Below are positions 20,416 through 29,743 of a DNA stretch of 64,000 bases, one piece after another (the stretch's first letter is position 1; every line of letters begins with the position of its first letter). The stretch is from Pseudomonas sp. ML2-2023-3. Its GTDB lineage: Bacteria; Pseudomonadota; Gammaproteobacteria; Pseudomonadales; Pseudomonadaceae. The stretch lies in assembly GCF_037055275.1 (NCBI RefSeq), contig NZ_CP146343.1:5115001-5179000 (forward strand), in the 5' to 3' direction. Position numbers and translations under genes: made by a program. The notes under the pieces are model-generated. The model was not told the origin of the DNA, ran no database searches, and worked only from the letters and a program-made list of their open reading frames with translations.

Positions 20416-20592
20416 ATGTATATCTATCGATTGGTCCTGTTGCTGGTTGTCGGGATCTACCTGTTTTCTCCCGCCATCATGGATTGGTGGATCGATGCAA
20501 CAGGTGCCTGGTACAGGCCCTATCTGCTCTGGCTGATTCTGATCGTTGTGACCTTTATTCTTCAGAGCCAAAAAGATGCCGATGAGCTTTAG
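20416..20592 (+). CDS. cbrX: CbrX, small membrane protein upstream of CbrA
   Basis: 58 aa starting MYIYRLVLLL, with two hydrophobic segments (about residues 4-20 and 35-52) around a Trp-rich loop. The start at 20416 is preceded by GAGGGCGGG. The last 17 bp overlap the cbrA start, so CbrA synthesis is probably coupled to translation of this ORF. A small protein at this position is part of the cbrXAB unit in other pseudomonads. Its own function is not established from sequence. Confidence 0.85.
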   Translation: MYIYRLVLLLVVGIYLFSPAIMDWWIDATGAWYRPYLLWLILIVVTFILQSQKDADEL

Positions 20593-23530
20593 CCTGACCC
20601 AGATGATCCTGATCAGCGCCGCCTACCTGGGGGTACTGTTTGGTGTGGCCTGGATCAGTGAACGCGGCATGATCCCGCGCGCAATCATTCGCCACCCGCT
20701 GACCTACACACTGTCGCTGGGCGTCTATGCCAGTGCCTGGGCGTTTTACGGCACCGTGGGCCTGGCCTACGAATACGGCTATGGATTTCTATCCAGCTAC
20801 CTGGGGGTTTCCGGGGCCTTTTTGCTGGCGCCCGTGCTGCTCTACCCCATCCTGAAAATTACCCGCACTTATCAGCTTTCATCCCTGGCTGACTTGTTCG
20901 CTTTCCGTTTTCGCAGCACATGGGCCGGTGCGCTGACCACGATTTTCATGCTCATAGGCGTGTTACCGCTGCTGGCCCTGCAGATCCAGGCCGTGGCCGA
21001 CTCCATCAGCATCCTCACACGCGAACCCGTGCAACACCGCGTCGCCCTGAGCTTCTGTGCGCTGATTACCCTGTTTACGATCTTCTTCGGCTCGCGGCAC
21101 ATCGCCACCCGTGAAAAACACGAAGGTTTGGTCTTCGCGATCGCCTTTGAGTCGGTAATCAAACTGATCGCCATTGGCGGGGTGGGCCTCTACGCGCTTT
21201 ATGGTGTGTTCGACGGCCCGCAACAGCTTGAAGTCTGGCTGCTGCAAAACCAGACCGCCCTCGCCGCTCTGCACACGCCATTGCAAGAAGGCCCGTGGCG
21301 TACCTTGCTACTGGTGTTTTTCGCCTCGGCCATCGTGATGCCGCACATGTATCACATGACCTTCACCGAGAACCTCAACCCGCGCGGACTGGTCAGCGCC
21401 AGCTGGGGCCTGCCGCTGTTCCTGCTGCTGATGAGCCTGGCCGTGCCGCTGATTCTATGGGCTGGCCTCAAGCTGGGCGCCACCACCAATCCCGAGTACT
21501 TCACCCTCGGTATCGGCATCGCCGCCAACAGCAAACCCCTTGCGTTGCTGGCCTATGTCGGCGGATTGTCTGCCTCTAGCGGGCTGATTATCGTCACCAC
21601 CCTGGCACTGTCCGGCATGGCCCTGAACCATCTGGTGCTGCCGCTTTATCAGCCACCCGCCGAGGGCAACATCTACCGCTGGCTGAAGTGGACCCGCCGG
21701 GCACTGATCGTAGCCATCATCATGGCTGGCTATGGCTTTTACCTGCTGCTGGGCGCCGAACAGGATCTGGCCAACCTCGGTATCGTCGCATTCGTCGCGA
21801 CCTTGCAGTTCCTGCCGGGCGTGCTCTCGGTACTGTACTGGCCGACCGCCAACCGACGCGGCTTTATTGCCGGATTGCTGGCAGGGATTCTGGTGTGGAT
21901 GGCGAGCATGCTGTTCCCGCTGATCGGCAACTTCCAGGGGTTCTACATCCCGTGGCTGAACATGATCTATGTGCTGGACGACACCAGCTGGCACATGGCG
22001 GCAATCGCCTCACTGGCAGCCAACGTCCTGATGTTCACCCTGATTTCGCTGTTCACCAATGCCAGCCCCGAAGAGGCCAGTGCCGCCGAAGCTTGCGCCG
22101 TCGACAACGTACGCCGTCCACAACGGCGCGAGCTGCACGCCGCCTCACCGCAAGAATTCGCCACCCAGCTGGCCAAACCGTTGGGCGCCAAGGCGGCACA
22201 AAAAGAAGTCGAGCAAGCACTGCGTGACCTGTTCTTACCGTTCGACGAGCGCCGCCCCTACGCCTTGCGCCGTTTGCGCGACCGTATCGAAGCCAACCTT
22301 TCAGGCTTGATGGGCCCCAGCGTTGCCCAGGACATGGTCGAAACCTTTTTGCCCTACAAGTCGGGCGGCGAAAACTACGTCACCGAAGACATCCACTTCA
22401 TTGAAAGCCGGCTTGAGGACTACCACTCACGCCTGACGGGGCTGGCAGCCGAACTCGACGCCTTGCGCCGTTATCACCGCCAAACCTTGCAAGAGCTGCC
22501 CATGGGCGTTTGTTCGCTGGCCAAGGATCAAGAGATCCTGATGTGGAACAAGGCCATGGAAGAGTTGACCGGTATCCCGGCCCAGCGTGTGGTGGGTTCG
22601 CGCCTTAGCACCCTGGGAGATCCGTGGCGAGAGTTGTTGCAAGGCTTTATCGACCTGCCTGACGAACACTTGCACAAGCAGCACCTGGCCCTGGATGGCC
22701 AGACTCGCTGGCTCAACCTGCACAAAGCCGCGATCGATGAACCTCTGGCCCCAGGAAACAGCGGCCTGGTGTTACTGGTCGAAGACCTTACAGAAACCCA
22801 GATGCTCGAAGACAAGCTGGTGCATTCCGAGCGACTGGCCAGCATCGGACGCCTGGCGGCGGGTGTCGCTCACGAAATCGGCAACCCTGTCACCGGGATC
22901 GCCTGCCTGGCGCAAAACCTGCGCGAGGAACGCGAAGACGACAGCGAGCTGACTGAAATCAGCAGCCAGATTCTTGAACAGACCAAACGTATCTCGCGCA
23001 TCGTCCAGTCCTTGATGAGCTTCGCCCATGCCGGCAGCCACCAGCACAATGACGAGCCCGTCTGTCTGGCCGAAGTGGCACAGGATGCCATTGGCCTGCT
23101 GGCCCTGAACCGACGCAATTTCGAGGTGCAGTTCTATAACCTCTGCGACCCTGATCATTGGGTCGACGGAGACCCGCAACGACTCGCCCAAGTATTGATC
23201 AACCTGCTCTCCAACGCCCGTGACGCCTCACCGGCCGGGAGTGCAGTGAGGGTCAAGAGCGAAGCCAGCGAGCACACCGTCGACCTCATCGTGGAAGACG
23301 AAGGCACAGGCATCCCCAAGAACATCATGGATCGATTGTTCGAACCGTTTTTCACCACCAAGGACCCTGGCGAAGGCACCGGTCTGGGCCTTGCACTGGT
23401 CTATTCCATCGTTGAAGAGCATTATGGACAAATCACCATCGACAGCCCGGCTGACATTCACAGCCAACGCGGAACCCGTATCCGGGTGACACTACCGCGT
23501 CATGTCGAAGCGACGTCCGCTGTGAACTGA
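20576..23530 (+). CDS. cbrA: Sensor histidine kinase CbrA (SLC5-transporter-like sensor)
   Basis: 984-aa kinase of the CbrAB system governing carbon/nitrogen balance. The N-terminal 500 residues form a multi-helix SSSF/SLC5 transporter-like domain. A STAC-type linker and a PAS-like region (about 635-740) follow. The HisKA domain has the phosphorylated His near residue 766 (GVAHEIGNP), and the HATPase has N ([10 protein letters not shown]), G1 (DEGTGIP) and G2 (GTGLGLA) boxes. The start may be this ATG or the one two codons later; both overlap cbrX. cbrB is 22 bp downstream. Confidence 0.97.
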   Translation: MPMSFSLTQMILISAAYLGVLFGVAWISERGMIPRAIIRHPLTYTLSLGVYASAWAFYGTVGLAYEYGYGFLSSYLGVSGAFLLAPVLLYPILKITRTYQLSSLADLFAFRFRSTWAGALTTIFMLIGVLPLLALQIQAVADSISILTREPVQHRVALSFCALITLFTIFFGSRHIATREKHEGLVFAIAFESVIKLIAIGGVGLYALYGVFDGPQQLEVWLLQNQTALAALHTPLQEGPWRTLLLVFFASAIVMPHMYHMTFTENLNPRGLVSASWGLPLFLLLMSLAVPLILWAGLKLGATTNPEYFTLGIGIAANSKPLALLAYVGGLSASSGLIIVTTLALSGMALNHLVLPLYQPPAEGNIYRWLKWTRRALIVAIIMAGYGFYLLLGAEQDLANLGIVAFVATLQFLPGVLSVLYWPTANRRGFIAGLLAGILVWMASMLFPLIGNFQGFYIPWLNMIYVLDDTSWHMAAIASLAANVLMFTLISLFTNASPEEASAAEACAVDNVRRPQRRELHAASPQEFATQLAKPLGAKAAQKEVEQALRDLFLPFDERRPYALRRLRDRIEANLSGLMGPSVAQDMVETFLPYKSGGENYVTEDIHFIESRLEDYHSRLTGLAAELDALRRYHRQTLQELPMGVCSLAKDQEILMWNKAMEELTGIPAQRVVGSRLSTLGDPWRELLQGFIDLPDEHLHKQHLALDGQTRWLNLHKAAIDEPLAPGNSGLVLLVEDLTETQMLEDKLVHSERLASIGRLAAGVAHEIGNPVTGIACLAQNLREEREDDSELTEISSQILEQTKRISRIVQSLMSFAHAGSHQHNDEPVCLAEVAQDAIGLLALNRRNFEVQFYNLCDPDHWVDGDPQRLAQVLINLLSNARDASPAGSAVRVKSEASEHTVDLIVEDEGTGIPKNIMDRLFEPFFTTKDPGEGTGLGLALVYSIVEEHYGQITIDSPADIHSQRGTRIRVTLPRHVEATSAVN

Positions 23531-23552
23531 GACCGTCGAGAGAACCGAATCA

Positions 23553-24986
23553 ATGCCGCATATTTTGATCGTCGAAGATGAAACCATCATCCGCTCCGCG
23601 TTACGCCGTTTACTGGAGCGTAACCAGTACCAGGTCAGCGAGGCCGGCTCGGTGCAAGAAGCACAGGAGCGTTTCAGCATCCCCTCGTTCGACTTGATTG
23701 TCAGCGACCTGCGCCTGCCAGGCGCTCCGGGCACCGAGCTGATCAAGCTCGGCCAAGGCAAGCCGGTGCTGATCATGACCAGCTATGCCAGCCTGCGCTC
23801 GGCTGTTGACTCGATGAAAATGGGCGCTGTCGACTACATCGCCAAACCCTTTGATCACGATGAAATGCTGCAAGCGGTGGCGCGTATTCTGCGTGACCGG
23901 CAAAACGTCCAGAGCGCACCTGTCGAGCGCCCTGCCAAACCGGGTGTCAGCGACAAAAGTGCTGTGGATAACAGCAACGGTGAAATCGGCATCATCGGCT
24001 CCTGCCCACCCATGCTGGACATGTACAGCAAGATCCGCAAAGTCGCGCCAACCGATTCCAATGTCTTGATCCAGGGTGAATCCGGTACCGGCAAAGAGCT
24101 GGTTGCACGCGCCCTGCACAATCTTTCCCGGCGTGCCAAGGCACCGATGATTTCGGTGAACTGCGCAGCCATTCCTGAATCTCTGATCGAGTCCGAACTG
24201 TTCGGCCACGAAAAAGGCGCGTTTACCGGCGCCAGCGCTGGCCGTGCAGGCCTGGTTGAAGCGGCCGACGGCGGAACACTGTTCCTTGATGAAATCGGCG
24301 AACTGCCGCTTGAGGCCCAAGCCCGTCTGCTTCGCGTGCTGCAAGAGGGCGAGATTCGCCGCGTAGGTTCCGTGCAGTCGCAAAAGGTCGATGTACGCCT
24401 GATTGCCGCGACGCACCGCGACCTGAAAAGCCTGGCCAAGGTCGGTCAGTTCCGCGAAGACTTGTACTACCGCCTGCACGTCATCGCACTCAAGCTGCCC
24501 GCATTGCGCGAGCGTGGCGCTGACGTGAACGAAATCGCCAACGCTTTTCTTGCACGCCAAAGTGCCCGCATTGGCCGCACTGACCTGAAATTCGCCCCCG
24601 ATGCCGAGCGGGCAATCAGTCATTACTCCTGGCCGGGTAACGTGCGTGAACTGGAAAACGCAGTAGAGCGAGCGGTGATCCTGTGTGAAAGCCCGGAAAT
24701 TTCGGCTGAACTGCTGGGTATCGATATTGAGCTGAGCGATCTGCAAGACGATGATTTTATCGGCCTGGCCCCGCAGCAGAGCATCGTCAACGGTAACACC
24801 AGCCTTGATCCGACCGAAGATCTGTCACTGGAAGACTACTTCCAGCACTTCGTGCTTGAGCATCAGGACCACATGACCGAGACAGAACTGGCCCGCAAAC
24901 TGGGGGTCAGCCGCAAGTGCTTGTGGGAGCGGCGCCAACGCCTGGGCATTCCTCGGCGCAAAACCGGCGTGCCAAGCGAGGGCTAG
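23553..24986 (+). CDS. cbrB: Sigma-54-dependent response regulator CbrB
   Basis: NtrC-family activator (477 aa) phosphorylated by CbrA. The receiver domain has acceptor Asp52 (VSDLRLPG). The AAA+ domain carries GESGTGKE (Walker A) and the sigma-54-contacting GAFTGAS loop. The C-terminal Fis-type HTH is in [24 protein letters not shown]. Its best known target, the CrcZ sRNA, follows immediately with a matching sigma-54 promoter and CbrB-type sites. Confidence 0.97.
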   Translation: MPHILIVEDETIIRSALRRLLERNQYQVSEAGSVQEAQERFSIPSFDLIVSDLRLPGAPGTELIKLGQGKPVLIMTSYASLRSAVDSMKMGAVDYIAKPFDHDEMLQAVARILRDRQNVQSAPVERPAKPGVSDKSAVDNSNGEIGIIGSCPPMLDMYSKIRKVAPTDSNVLIQGESGTGKELVARALHNLSRRAKAPMISVNCAAIPESLIESELFGHEKGAFTGASAGRAGLVEAADGGTLFLDEIGELPLEAQARLLRVLQEGEIRRVGSVQSQKVDVRLIAATHRDLKSLAKVGQFREDLYYRLHVIALKLPALRERGADVNEIANAFLARQSARIGRTDLKFAPDAERAISHYSWPGNVRELENAVERAVILCESPEISAELLGIDIELSDLQDDDFIGLAPQQSIVNGNTSLDPTEDLSLEDYFQHFVLEHQDHMTETELARKLGVSRKCLWERRQRLGIPRRKTGVPSEG

Positions 24987-25011
24987 GTAACACGTTTAAA
25001 TGTAAAAAAAC

Positions 25012-25037
25012 TGTTACCTCAGTCAAATCACGTAACA
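25012..25037 (+). promoter_or_regulatory. Candidate CbrB binding site upstream of crcZ
   Basis: Inverted half-sites TGTTAC (25012-25017) and GTAACA (25032-25037) separated by 14 bp. A further GTAACA at 24987-24992 and a GGTAAC at 25052-25057 lie nearby. The region is 110-175 bp upstream of the inferred CrcZ start, the usual distance for enhancer-binding proteins. The pattern fits sites reported for CbrB. Confidence 0.7.
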
Positions 25038-25077
25038 AAAGCCGGGTCTTAAGGTAACGATGACCCGGCTTTTTTTT
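25037..25077 (+). terminator. Terminator after cbrB
   Basis: Stem AAAAGCCGGGTC/GACCCGGCTTTT with a 13-nt loop, followed by further Ts. It separates cbrB from the crcZ promoter and lies inside the enhancer region. Confidence 0.9.
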
Positions 25078-25134
25078 GCCCTGAAAAAAGCAAAAACACT
25101 TAAAAACCCTTATTTTGCTGGCCCGTGCAAAAGT

Positions 25135-25150
25135 TGGCACGACCCCTGCT
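25135..25150 (+). promoter_or_regulatory. Sigma-54 promoter of crcZ
   Basis: TTGGCACGACCCCTGCT at 25134-25150: the GG (25136-25137) and GC (25148-25149) are 12 bp apart as required for -24/-12. The predicted transcription start is near 25161. Confidence 0.93.
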
Positions 25151-25160
25151 ATATGTATTC

Positions 25161-25530
25161 GTACAAGAACAATAAGAATCACAGCAACACACAATAAAAA
25201 TAAGACGTATCGGCTCACGCATAACAAGAACAACACGGCGGAGGCGCAGCTAACTGATTGTTTTGGAGAGGCGTTGTAAATGGGGCTTGCCCCACGACTA
25301 GGCAGAGAACAACAAAAACTGCACTTAAAGCAGAGCCTGAACTAGTTGGATCATGGATCACATCAACACAGCGACCAAAGCAATCCGTTTGCTCTTATCT
25401 CCCGATTGGGAGGGTTACTCAGGCAAGACCTCTGTAACCAGGGCGATTAACAAAAACAAAAAGCCCGCAATCAATAATAAAAATAGAGCATGCAATTCAT
25501 TCTGGGGGAGCTTTGGCTCCCCTTGTGCTT
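25161..25530 (+). ncRNA. crcZ: CrcZ small RNA (Hfq/Crc-sequestering)
   Basis: An RNA of about 370 nt that relieves carbon catabolite repression by titrating Hfq/Crc. At least six A-rich AANAANAA-type motifs are visible: near 25165 (AAGAACAATAAGAA), 25192, 25220 (AACAAGAACAAC), 25307 (GAACAACAAAAAC), 25448 (AACAAAAACAAAAAG) and 25471. It sits between cbrB and pcnB, as in other pseudomonads. The 3' end is put after the hairpin GGGGAGC/GCTCCCC (25505-25522) and is approximate. Start inferred from the promoter. Confidence 0.92.
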
Positions 25531-25650
25531 GCTGCGATTCAGAAAAAACTCCCACGGCTCTACCTCAACGTTCTCGCAGCTATTTTTGCCTGTTACCTGC
25601 AGCTTCGCTCACAAGAGCGACTCAGCGTCCTACACCATCCCCTGACTAAA

Positions 25651-25659
25651 TGCTAGAAT
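25651..25659 (+). promoter_or_regulatory. Candidate extended -10 promoter of pcnB
   Basis: TGCTAGAAT is an extended -10 element (TGn-TAGAAT) 61 bp upstream of the pcnB start. No good -35 is seen at 17 bp, which is tolerable for extended -10 promoters. Between CrcZ and this point (25531-25650) nothing else is recognised. Confidence 0.5.
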
Positions 25660-25720
25660 CCCCGCCCATCATGCGGTCATTCTTCGTTTTGGCCGAACAT
25701 TCCTTCAAACAGTGCATCCC

Positions 25721-27115
25721 ATGCTGAAGAAGCTGTTCCAGTCATTCCGTTCCCCCAAGCGTCGTACGCAACAACTGCGCAGCACCCCTGAAGTGCTCAA
25801 CAGCAGCCAACACTCGCTGCAACGTGCCCAGTTCAGCCGCTACGCGGTCAACATCGTCGAGCGCCTGCAGAACGCCGGTTACCAGGCCTATCTGGTAGGC
25901 GGTTGCGTACGCGACATGCTGCTCAACATCACGCCAAAAGACTTTGACGTCGCTACCAGCGCCACGCCTGAACAAGTGCGCGCCGAGTTTCGCAATGCGC
26001 GAATCATCGGTCGACGTTTCAAACTGGTGCATATCCACTTTGGTCGCGAAATCATTGAAGTCGCAACCTTCCGTGCCAATCACCCGCAAAACGACGAAGA
26101 GGAAGACAGCAACCAGTCCTCACGTAACGAGAGCGGGCGCATCTTGCGCGACAACGTTTACGGCACCCTTGAAGAAGACGCCCAGCGTCGTGACTTCACG
26201 ATCAACGCCCTGTACTACGACCCGGTCAGCGAACGCATCCTCGACTACGCCAATGGCGTACACGACATACGTAACCGCTTGCTGCGCCTGATTGGTGACC
26301 CGCAACAGCGCTACCAGGAGGATCCGGTGCGCATGCTGCGCGCAGTGCGTTTTGCCGCCAAGCTCAACTTTGGCATCGAAAAACACACCGCCGAGCCGAT
26401 TCGCGAACTGGCCCCCATGCTGCGCGAAATCCCCTCGGCACGGTTGTTCGAAGAAGTCCTCAAGCTGTTCCTCTCGGGTAACGCTTCAGACACCTTCGAA
26501 ATGCTGGTTGACCTCGAGTTGTTCGACCCACTGTTCCCGGCCAGCGCCGAAGCACTGGAACACAATCCGACATACACCCACACCCTGATCAGCGAAGCCT
26601 TGCGCAACACCGATCTGCGGATCAAACAGGGCAAACCGGTAACTCCGGCCTTCCTGTTTGCTGCCCTGCTCTGGCCTGCCCTGCCGGCCCGTGTACTGCG
26701 TCTGCAAGATCAAGGCATGCCGCCCATTCCTGCCATGCAGGAAGCCGCGCACGAACTGATCGCCGAACAGTGCCAGCGCATTGCCATTCCCAAGCGTTTC
26801 ACCATGCCGATTCGCGAGATCTGGGACATGCAGGAGCGCCTGCCACGGCGCAGCGGCAAACGTGCCGACATGTTGCTCGACAACCCGCGCTTCCGTGCCG
26901 GCTACGACTTCTTGCTGCTGCGTGAAAGCGCAGGCGAGCAGACCAATGGCCTGGGCGAGTGGTGGACGGACTATCAGGACGCCAATGACAGCGGTCGCCG
27001 CGACATGATTCGTGACCTGAGCAACGCCAAGGATGACGGCACCGGGCCTGCACCGCGTAAACGTCGCCGCACCAGCGGTGCCAAGCGCAAACGCAGCGCC
27101 GCAGCGGACGAGTAA
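25721..27115 (+). CDS. pcnB: Poly(A) polymerase I (PcnB)
   Basis: Adds 3' poly(A) tails that mark RNA for decay. 464 aa from the ATG at 25721 (MLKKLFQSFRSPKRR); a GTG nine bases upstream is also possible, but no clear ribosome-binding site decides. The nucleotidyltransferase core is YLVGGCVRDMLL ... DFDVAT with metal-binding aspartates. The RNA-binding region GRRFKLVHIHFG and a very basic C-terminal tail (RKRRRTSGAKRKRS) are typical for PcnB rather than CCA transferase. folK follows after 3 bp. Confidence 0.96.
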   Translation: MLKKLFQSFRSPKRRTQQLRSTPEVLNSSQHSLQRAQFSRYAVNIVERLQNAGYQAYLVGGCVRDMLLNITPKDFDVATSATPEQVRAEFRNARIIGRRFKLVHIHFGREIIEVATFRANHPQNDEEEDSNQSSRNESGRILRDNVYGTLEEDAQRRDFTINALYYDPVSERILDYANGVHDIRNRLLRLIGDPQQRYQEDPVRMLRAVRFAAKLNFGIEKHTAEPIRELAPMLREIPSARLFEEVLKLFLSGNASDTFEMLVDLELFDPLFPASAEALEHNPTYTHTLISEALRNTDLRIKQGKPVTPAFLFAALLWPALPARVLRLQDQGMPPIPAMQEAAHELIAEQCQRIAIPKRFTMPIREIWDMQERLPRRSGKRADMLLDNPRFRAGYDFLLLRESAGEQTNGLGEWWTDYQDANDSGRRDMIRDLSNAKDDGTGPAPRKRRRTSGAKRKRSAAADE

Positions 27116-27118
27116 GCG

Positions 27119-27601
27119 ATGGAGCGCGTCTACATTGGAATGGGCAGCAACTTGGCCGCCCCTGAAGAGCAATTGCGCAGTGCCGTCCAGGCACTGGCGC
27201 AATTGCCTGACTCCCGACTCGTCGGGGTGTCGGCGTTCTATCAAAGCGATTCATTGCTACCCGGTCAGCCGCGCTACACCAATGCCGTGGCCGCCATCGA
27301 CAGCACGCTGCCACCTCTGGACCTGCTCGACGCACTGCAAGCCATCGAGCTAGATCAAGGTCGCGAACGCCACGAACGCTGGGGCCCACGCACCCTGGAT
27401 CTCGACATTTTGCTGTTTGGCGATCGCCTGATCGACGAACCCCGCCTCAAAGTCCCCCACTACCACATGCACGCCCGACCTTTTGTGCTCTACCCCCTGG
27501 CTGAAGTGGCGCCAGCATCCCTGAAACTCGCCGATGGCCGTAGCCTGTCGCAATTGCTGGCCGACTGCCCATTCATCGGGCTTGAGCGCATCACCGCTTA
27601 A
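27119..27601 (+). CDS. folK: 6-Hydroxymethyl-7,8-dihydropterin pyrophosphokinase
   Basis: 160-aa folate-pathway kinase transferring pyrophosphate from ATP to hydroxymethyl-dihydropterin. The HPPK signature RWGPRTLDLDILLFG carries the Mg-binding Asp pair, and GMGSNL opens the fold. It lies 3 bp downstream of pcnB, so it is co-transcribed; folP, the next enzyme of the pathway, is at 50538-51389. Confidence 0.97.
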   Translation: MERVYIGMGSNLAAPEEQLRSAVQALAQLPDSRLVGVSAFYQSDSLLPGQPRYTNAVAAIDSTLPPLDLLDALQAIELDQGRERHERWGPRTLDLDILLFGDRLIDEPRLKVPHYHMHARPFVLYPLAEVAPASLKLADGRSLSQLLADCPFIGLERITA

Positions 27602-27619
27602 GCTGAAACGAATCAATAA

Positions 27620-27648
27620 CCGGGTAACACCTTTGCGGTAACACCCGG
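27620..27648. repeat. GGTAACACC direct repeat inside a CCGGGT/ACCCGG inverted repeat
   Basis: GGTAACACC occurs at 27623-27631 and 27637-27645, flanked by CCGGGT and ACCCGG arms. It is 19 bp after folK and about 180 bp upstream of panB, with no T-tract. It may be an operator or a weak terminator. The GTAACA core equals the half-site seen upstream of crcZ. Confidence 0.45.
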
Positions 27649-27823
27649 AATTGACTTCCTGTGAGCTCGTCACGACTATAGGCATCCCGCTGCCATCCGC
27701 TGGATGGCGCAATGTGAAAAGCAGGCTTTATAAGCGCCCTCTATAAAGGTGTGCCTGTTCATAACGATGAATCACACGCGTTACTCGCAGTGGTTATCAC
27801 ACTGCCTGACGAGGATCCTTTTC

Positions 27824-28624
27824 ATGCCAGCTATTACCCTGACCACCCTGCAAAGCCTTAAGCAAAAAGGTGAAAAAATCACCATGCTGACGTGCTATGA
27901 CGCCACCTTTGCCCATGCCTGCAATCAGGCCGGTGTTGAAGTGTTACTGGTAGGCGACTCCCTGGGCATGGTTCTACAAGGGCATGACAGCACATTGCCT
28001 GTGACGACCGCCGACATGGCTTACCACGTGGCTTGCGTCAAACGCGGTAACCAGGACGCCCTGATTCTCGCAGACATGGCCTTCATGGCGAATGCGACCC
28101 TGGAACAAAGCCTGAACAACAGCGCGCTGCTGATGAAAGCCGGCGCGCACATGGTCAAAGTCGAAGGCGCCGTGTGGCTCGCCGAATCGATTCGCGCCAT
28201 GACCGAACGAGGTATCCCTGTGTGCGCGCACATGGGTCTGACCCCGCAGACGGTGAACGTACTGGGCGGTTACAAAGTTCAGGGACGCAACGAAAACCAG
28301 GCGCGCCAGATGCGTGCCGACGCCATTGCCCTGGAGCAAGCAGGCGCAGCCATGCTGCTGCTTGAGTGCGTACCGAGCGAACTGGCGGCAGAAATCACCC
28401 ACGCAGTGAAAATCCCGGTGATCGGCATTGGTGCCGGCAGTGACACAGACGGACAGGTCCTGGTGCTGCACGACATGCTCGGCCTGTCGCTGACGGGTCG
28501 TGTGCCCAAGTTTGTGAAGAATTTCATGACCGGCCAGCCTGACATCCAGTCCGCCCTGAGTGCCTACGTCACTGAAGTCAAAGCCGTCAGCTTTCCTGCT
28601 ACCGAACACGGGTTCTCTGCATGA
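27824..28624 (+). CDS. panB: 3-Methyl-2-oxobutanoate hydroxymethyltransferase
   Basis: First enzyme of pantothenate synthesis, transferring a hydroxymethyl group from 5,10-methylene-THF to ketoisovalerate. 266 aa. Core motifs: [25 protein letters not shown] (metal-binding Asp), VKVEGA and [11 protein letters not shown] (catalytic Glu). The ATG at 27824 is preceded by GAGGATCC; a longer frame back to 27749 is rejected. It overlaps panC by 4 bp. Confidence 0.96.
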   Translation: MPAITLTTLQSLKQKGEKITMLTCYDATFAHACNQAGVEVLLVGDSLGMVLQGHDSTLPVTTADMAYHVACVKRGNQDALILADMAFMANATLEQSLNNSALLMKAGAHMVKVEGAVWLAESIRAMTERGIPVCAHMGLTPQTVNVLGGYKVQGRNENQARQMRADAIALEQAGAAMLLLECVPSELAAEITHAVKIPVIGIGAGSDTDGQVLVLHDMLGLSLTGRVPKFVKNFMTGQPDIQSALSAYVTEVKAVSFPATEHGFSA

Positions 28625-29481
28625 ACACAGTTAAAACCGTTCGCGAATTGCGCGCCGTTATCGCCCGTGCACGCCGCGAAGGCAAACAAATAGCCCTGGT
28701 TCCGACCATGGGCAATCTGCACAGCGGTCATGGCGCCCTGGTTACCACCGCCGCGCAACAGGCTGACTTTGTAGTGGCCAGCATTTTTGTAAACCCGCTG
28801 CAGTTTGGTGCCAACGAAGACCTCGCCACCTATCCGCGCACTCTGGCGGCCGATCAGGAAAGACTCCTGCAGGCAGGTTGCCATTTGCTGTTTGCCCCAA
28901 CCGTCGAGGAAATGTACCCCAACGGCATGGAGGGCCTGACCCGTGTTACTGCCGCCAAGTTGAGCAATGAACTGTGCGGCAGCCGTCGCCCGGGGCATTT
29001 CGATGGCGTGACCACGGTGGTCAGCAAACTGTTCAATATGGTTCAGCCTGATCTGGCGATCTTTGGCCAAAAGGACTACCAGCAGCTGGCAGTCATTCGT
29101 GCAATGGTCAACGACCTCAACTTTCCGATCCAGATCATCAGTGAACCGACCGTACGCGCCGAAGATGGCCTGGCCCTGTCTTCGCGAAATGGTTACCTGA
29201 GCGAAGAGCAGCGTGCCCTGGCACCTGCGCTGTACCGTCATTTGAGCGAGATGGCTCACGCCATTGAAGCTGGTGAGCGCGATTACCCGGCATTGGTCAG
29301 CCAGCATCTGGCGCAGATCGAAGCCATCGGCTTTCGCCCCGACTACCTGGAAGTGCGTCACGGCCAGACTTTGCTCCCGGCCACGGCCACTGATCGTGAC
29401 CTGGTGATTTTGGTCGCGGCTTTTATGGGTGCCACCCGTTTAATCGACAACGTGCACTTAAACCTCGACAGCGCGCTCTGA
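28621..29481 (+). CDS. panC: Pantothenate synthetase
   Basis: Joins pantoate and beta-alanine with ATP. 286 aa. The class I-like HIGH motif is [10 protein letters not shown], followed by FVNPLQFG, the pantoate site FGQKDYQQL and [10 protein letters not shown] (KMSKS-equivalent). The ATGA overlap with panB shows coupling. The beta-alanine-forming panD, which often follows panC in Pseudomonas, is absent here: pgi comes next. Confidence 0.96.
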   Translation: MNTVKTVRELRAVIARARREGKQIALVPTMGNLHSGHGALVTTAAQQADFVVASIFVNPLQFGANEDLATYPRTLAADQERLLQAGCHLLFAPTVEEMYPNGMEGLTRVTAAKLSNELCGSRRPGHFDGVTTVVSKLFNMVQPDLAIFGQKDYQQLAVIRAMVNDLNFPIQIISEPTVRAEDGLALSSRNGYLSEEQRALAPALYRHLSEMAHAIEAGERDYPALVSQHLAQIEAIGFRPDYLEVRHGQTLLPATATDRDLVILVAAFMGATRLIDNVHLNLDSAL

Positions 29482-29743
29482 CAGAGCCGACTGCGCGGAC
29501 CCGCGGAATGACCCGCACTCCATAAAGAAACACTGAAACGATTCAGCTCGTGTGACACAGCGGTGACAAAAGTTACCGTTTGTTGTCAGACAAAGCCAAG
29601 ACAGAAGCAGGCGAGAGAGGTACTGTAATCGCCCTGCTTCTAGCTGACGTGCAGAATCAGACCGACCGGGCACCTCGATAATAAAAAGGTGCAGGCGTTT
29701 TCAGTGTCCAAAGGCAGTTCAAGCAAAAAGGATATCCGCAGCG
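29482..29743. other. panC-pgi intergenic region without panD
   Basis: 262 bp with no recognisable coding sequence. An inverted-repeat pair is visible (GAAGCAGGCGA near 29606 and CGCCCTGCTTC at 29630-29640), possibly a terminator for panBC. It is too short for a full aspartate decarboxylase gene (about 380 bp), and no PanD-like peptide is encoded. Confidence 0.6.
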
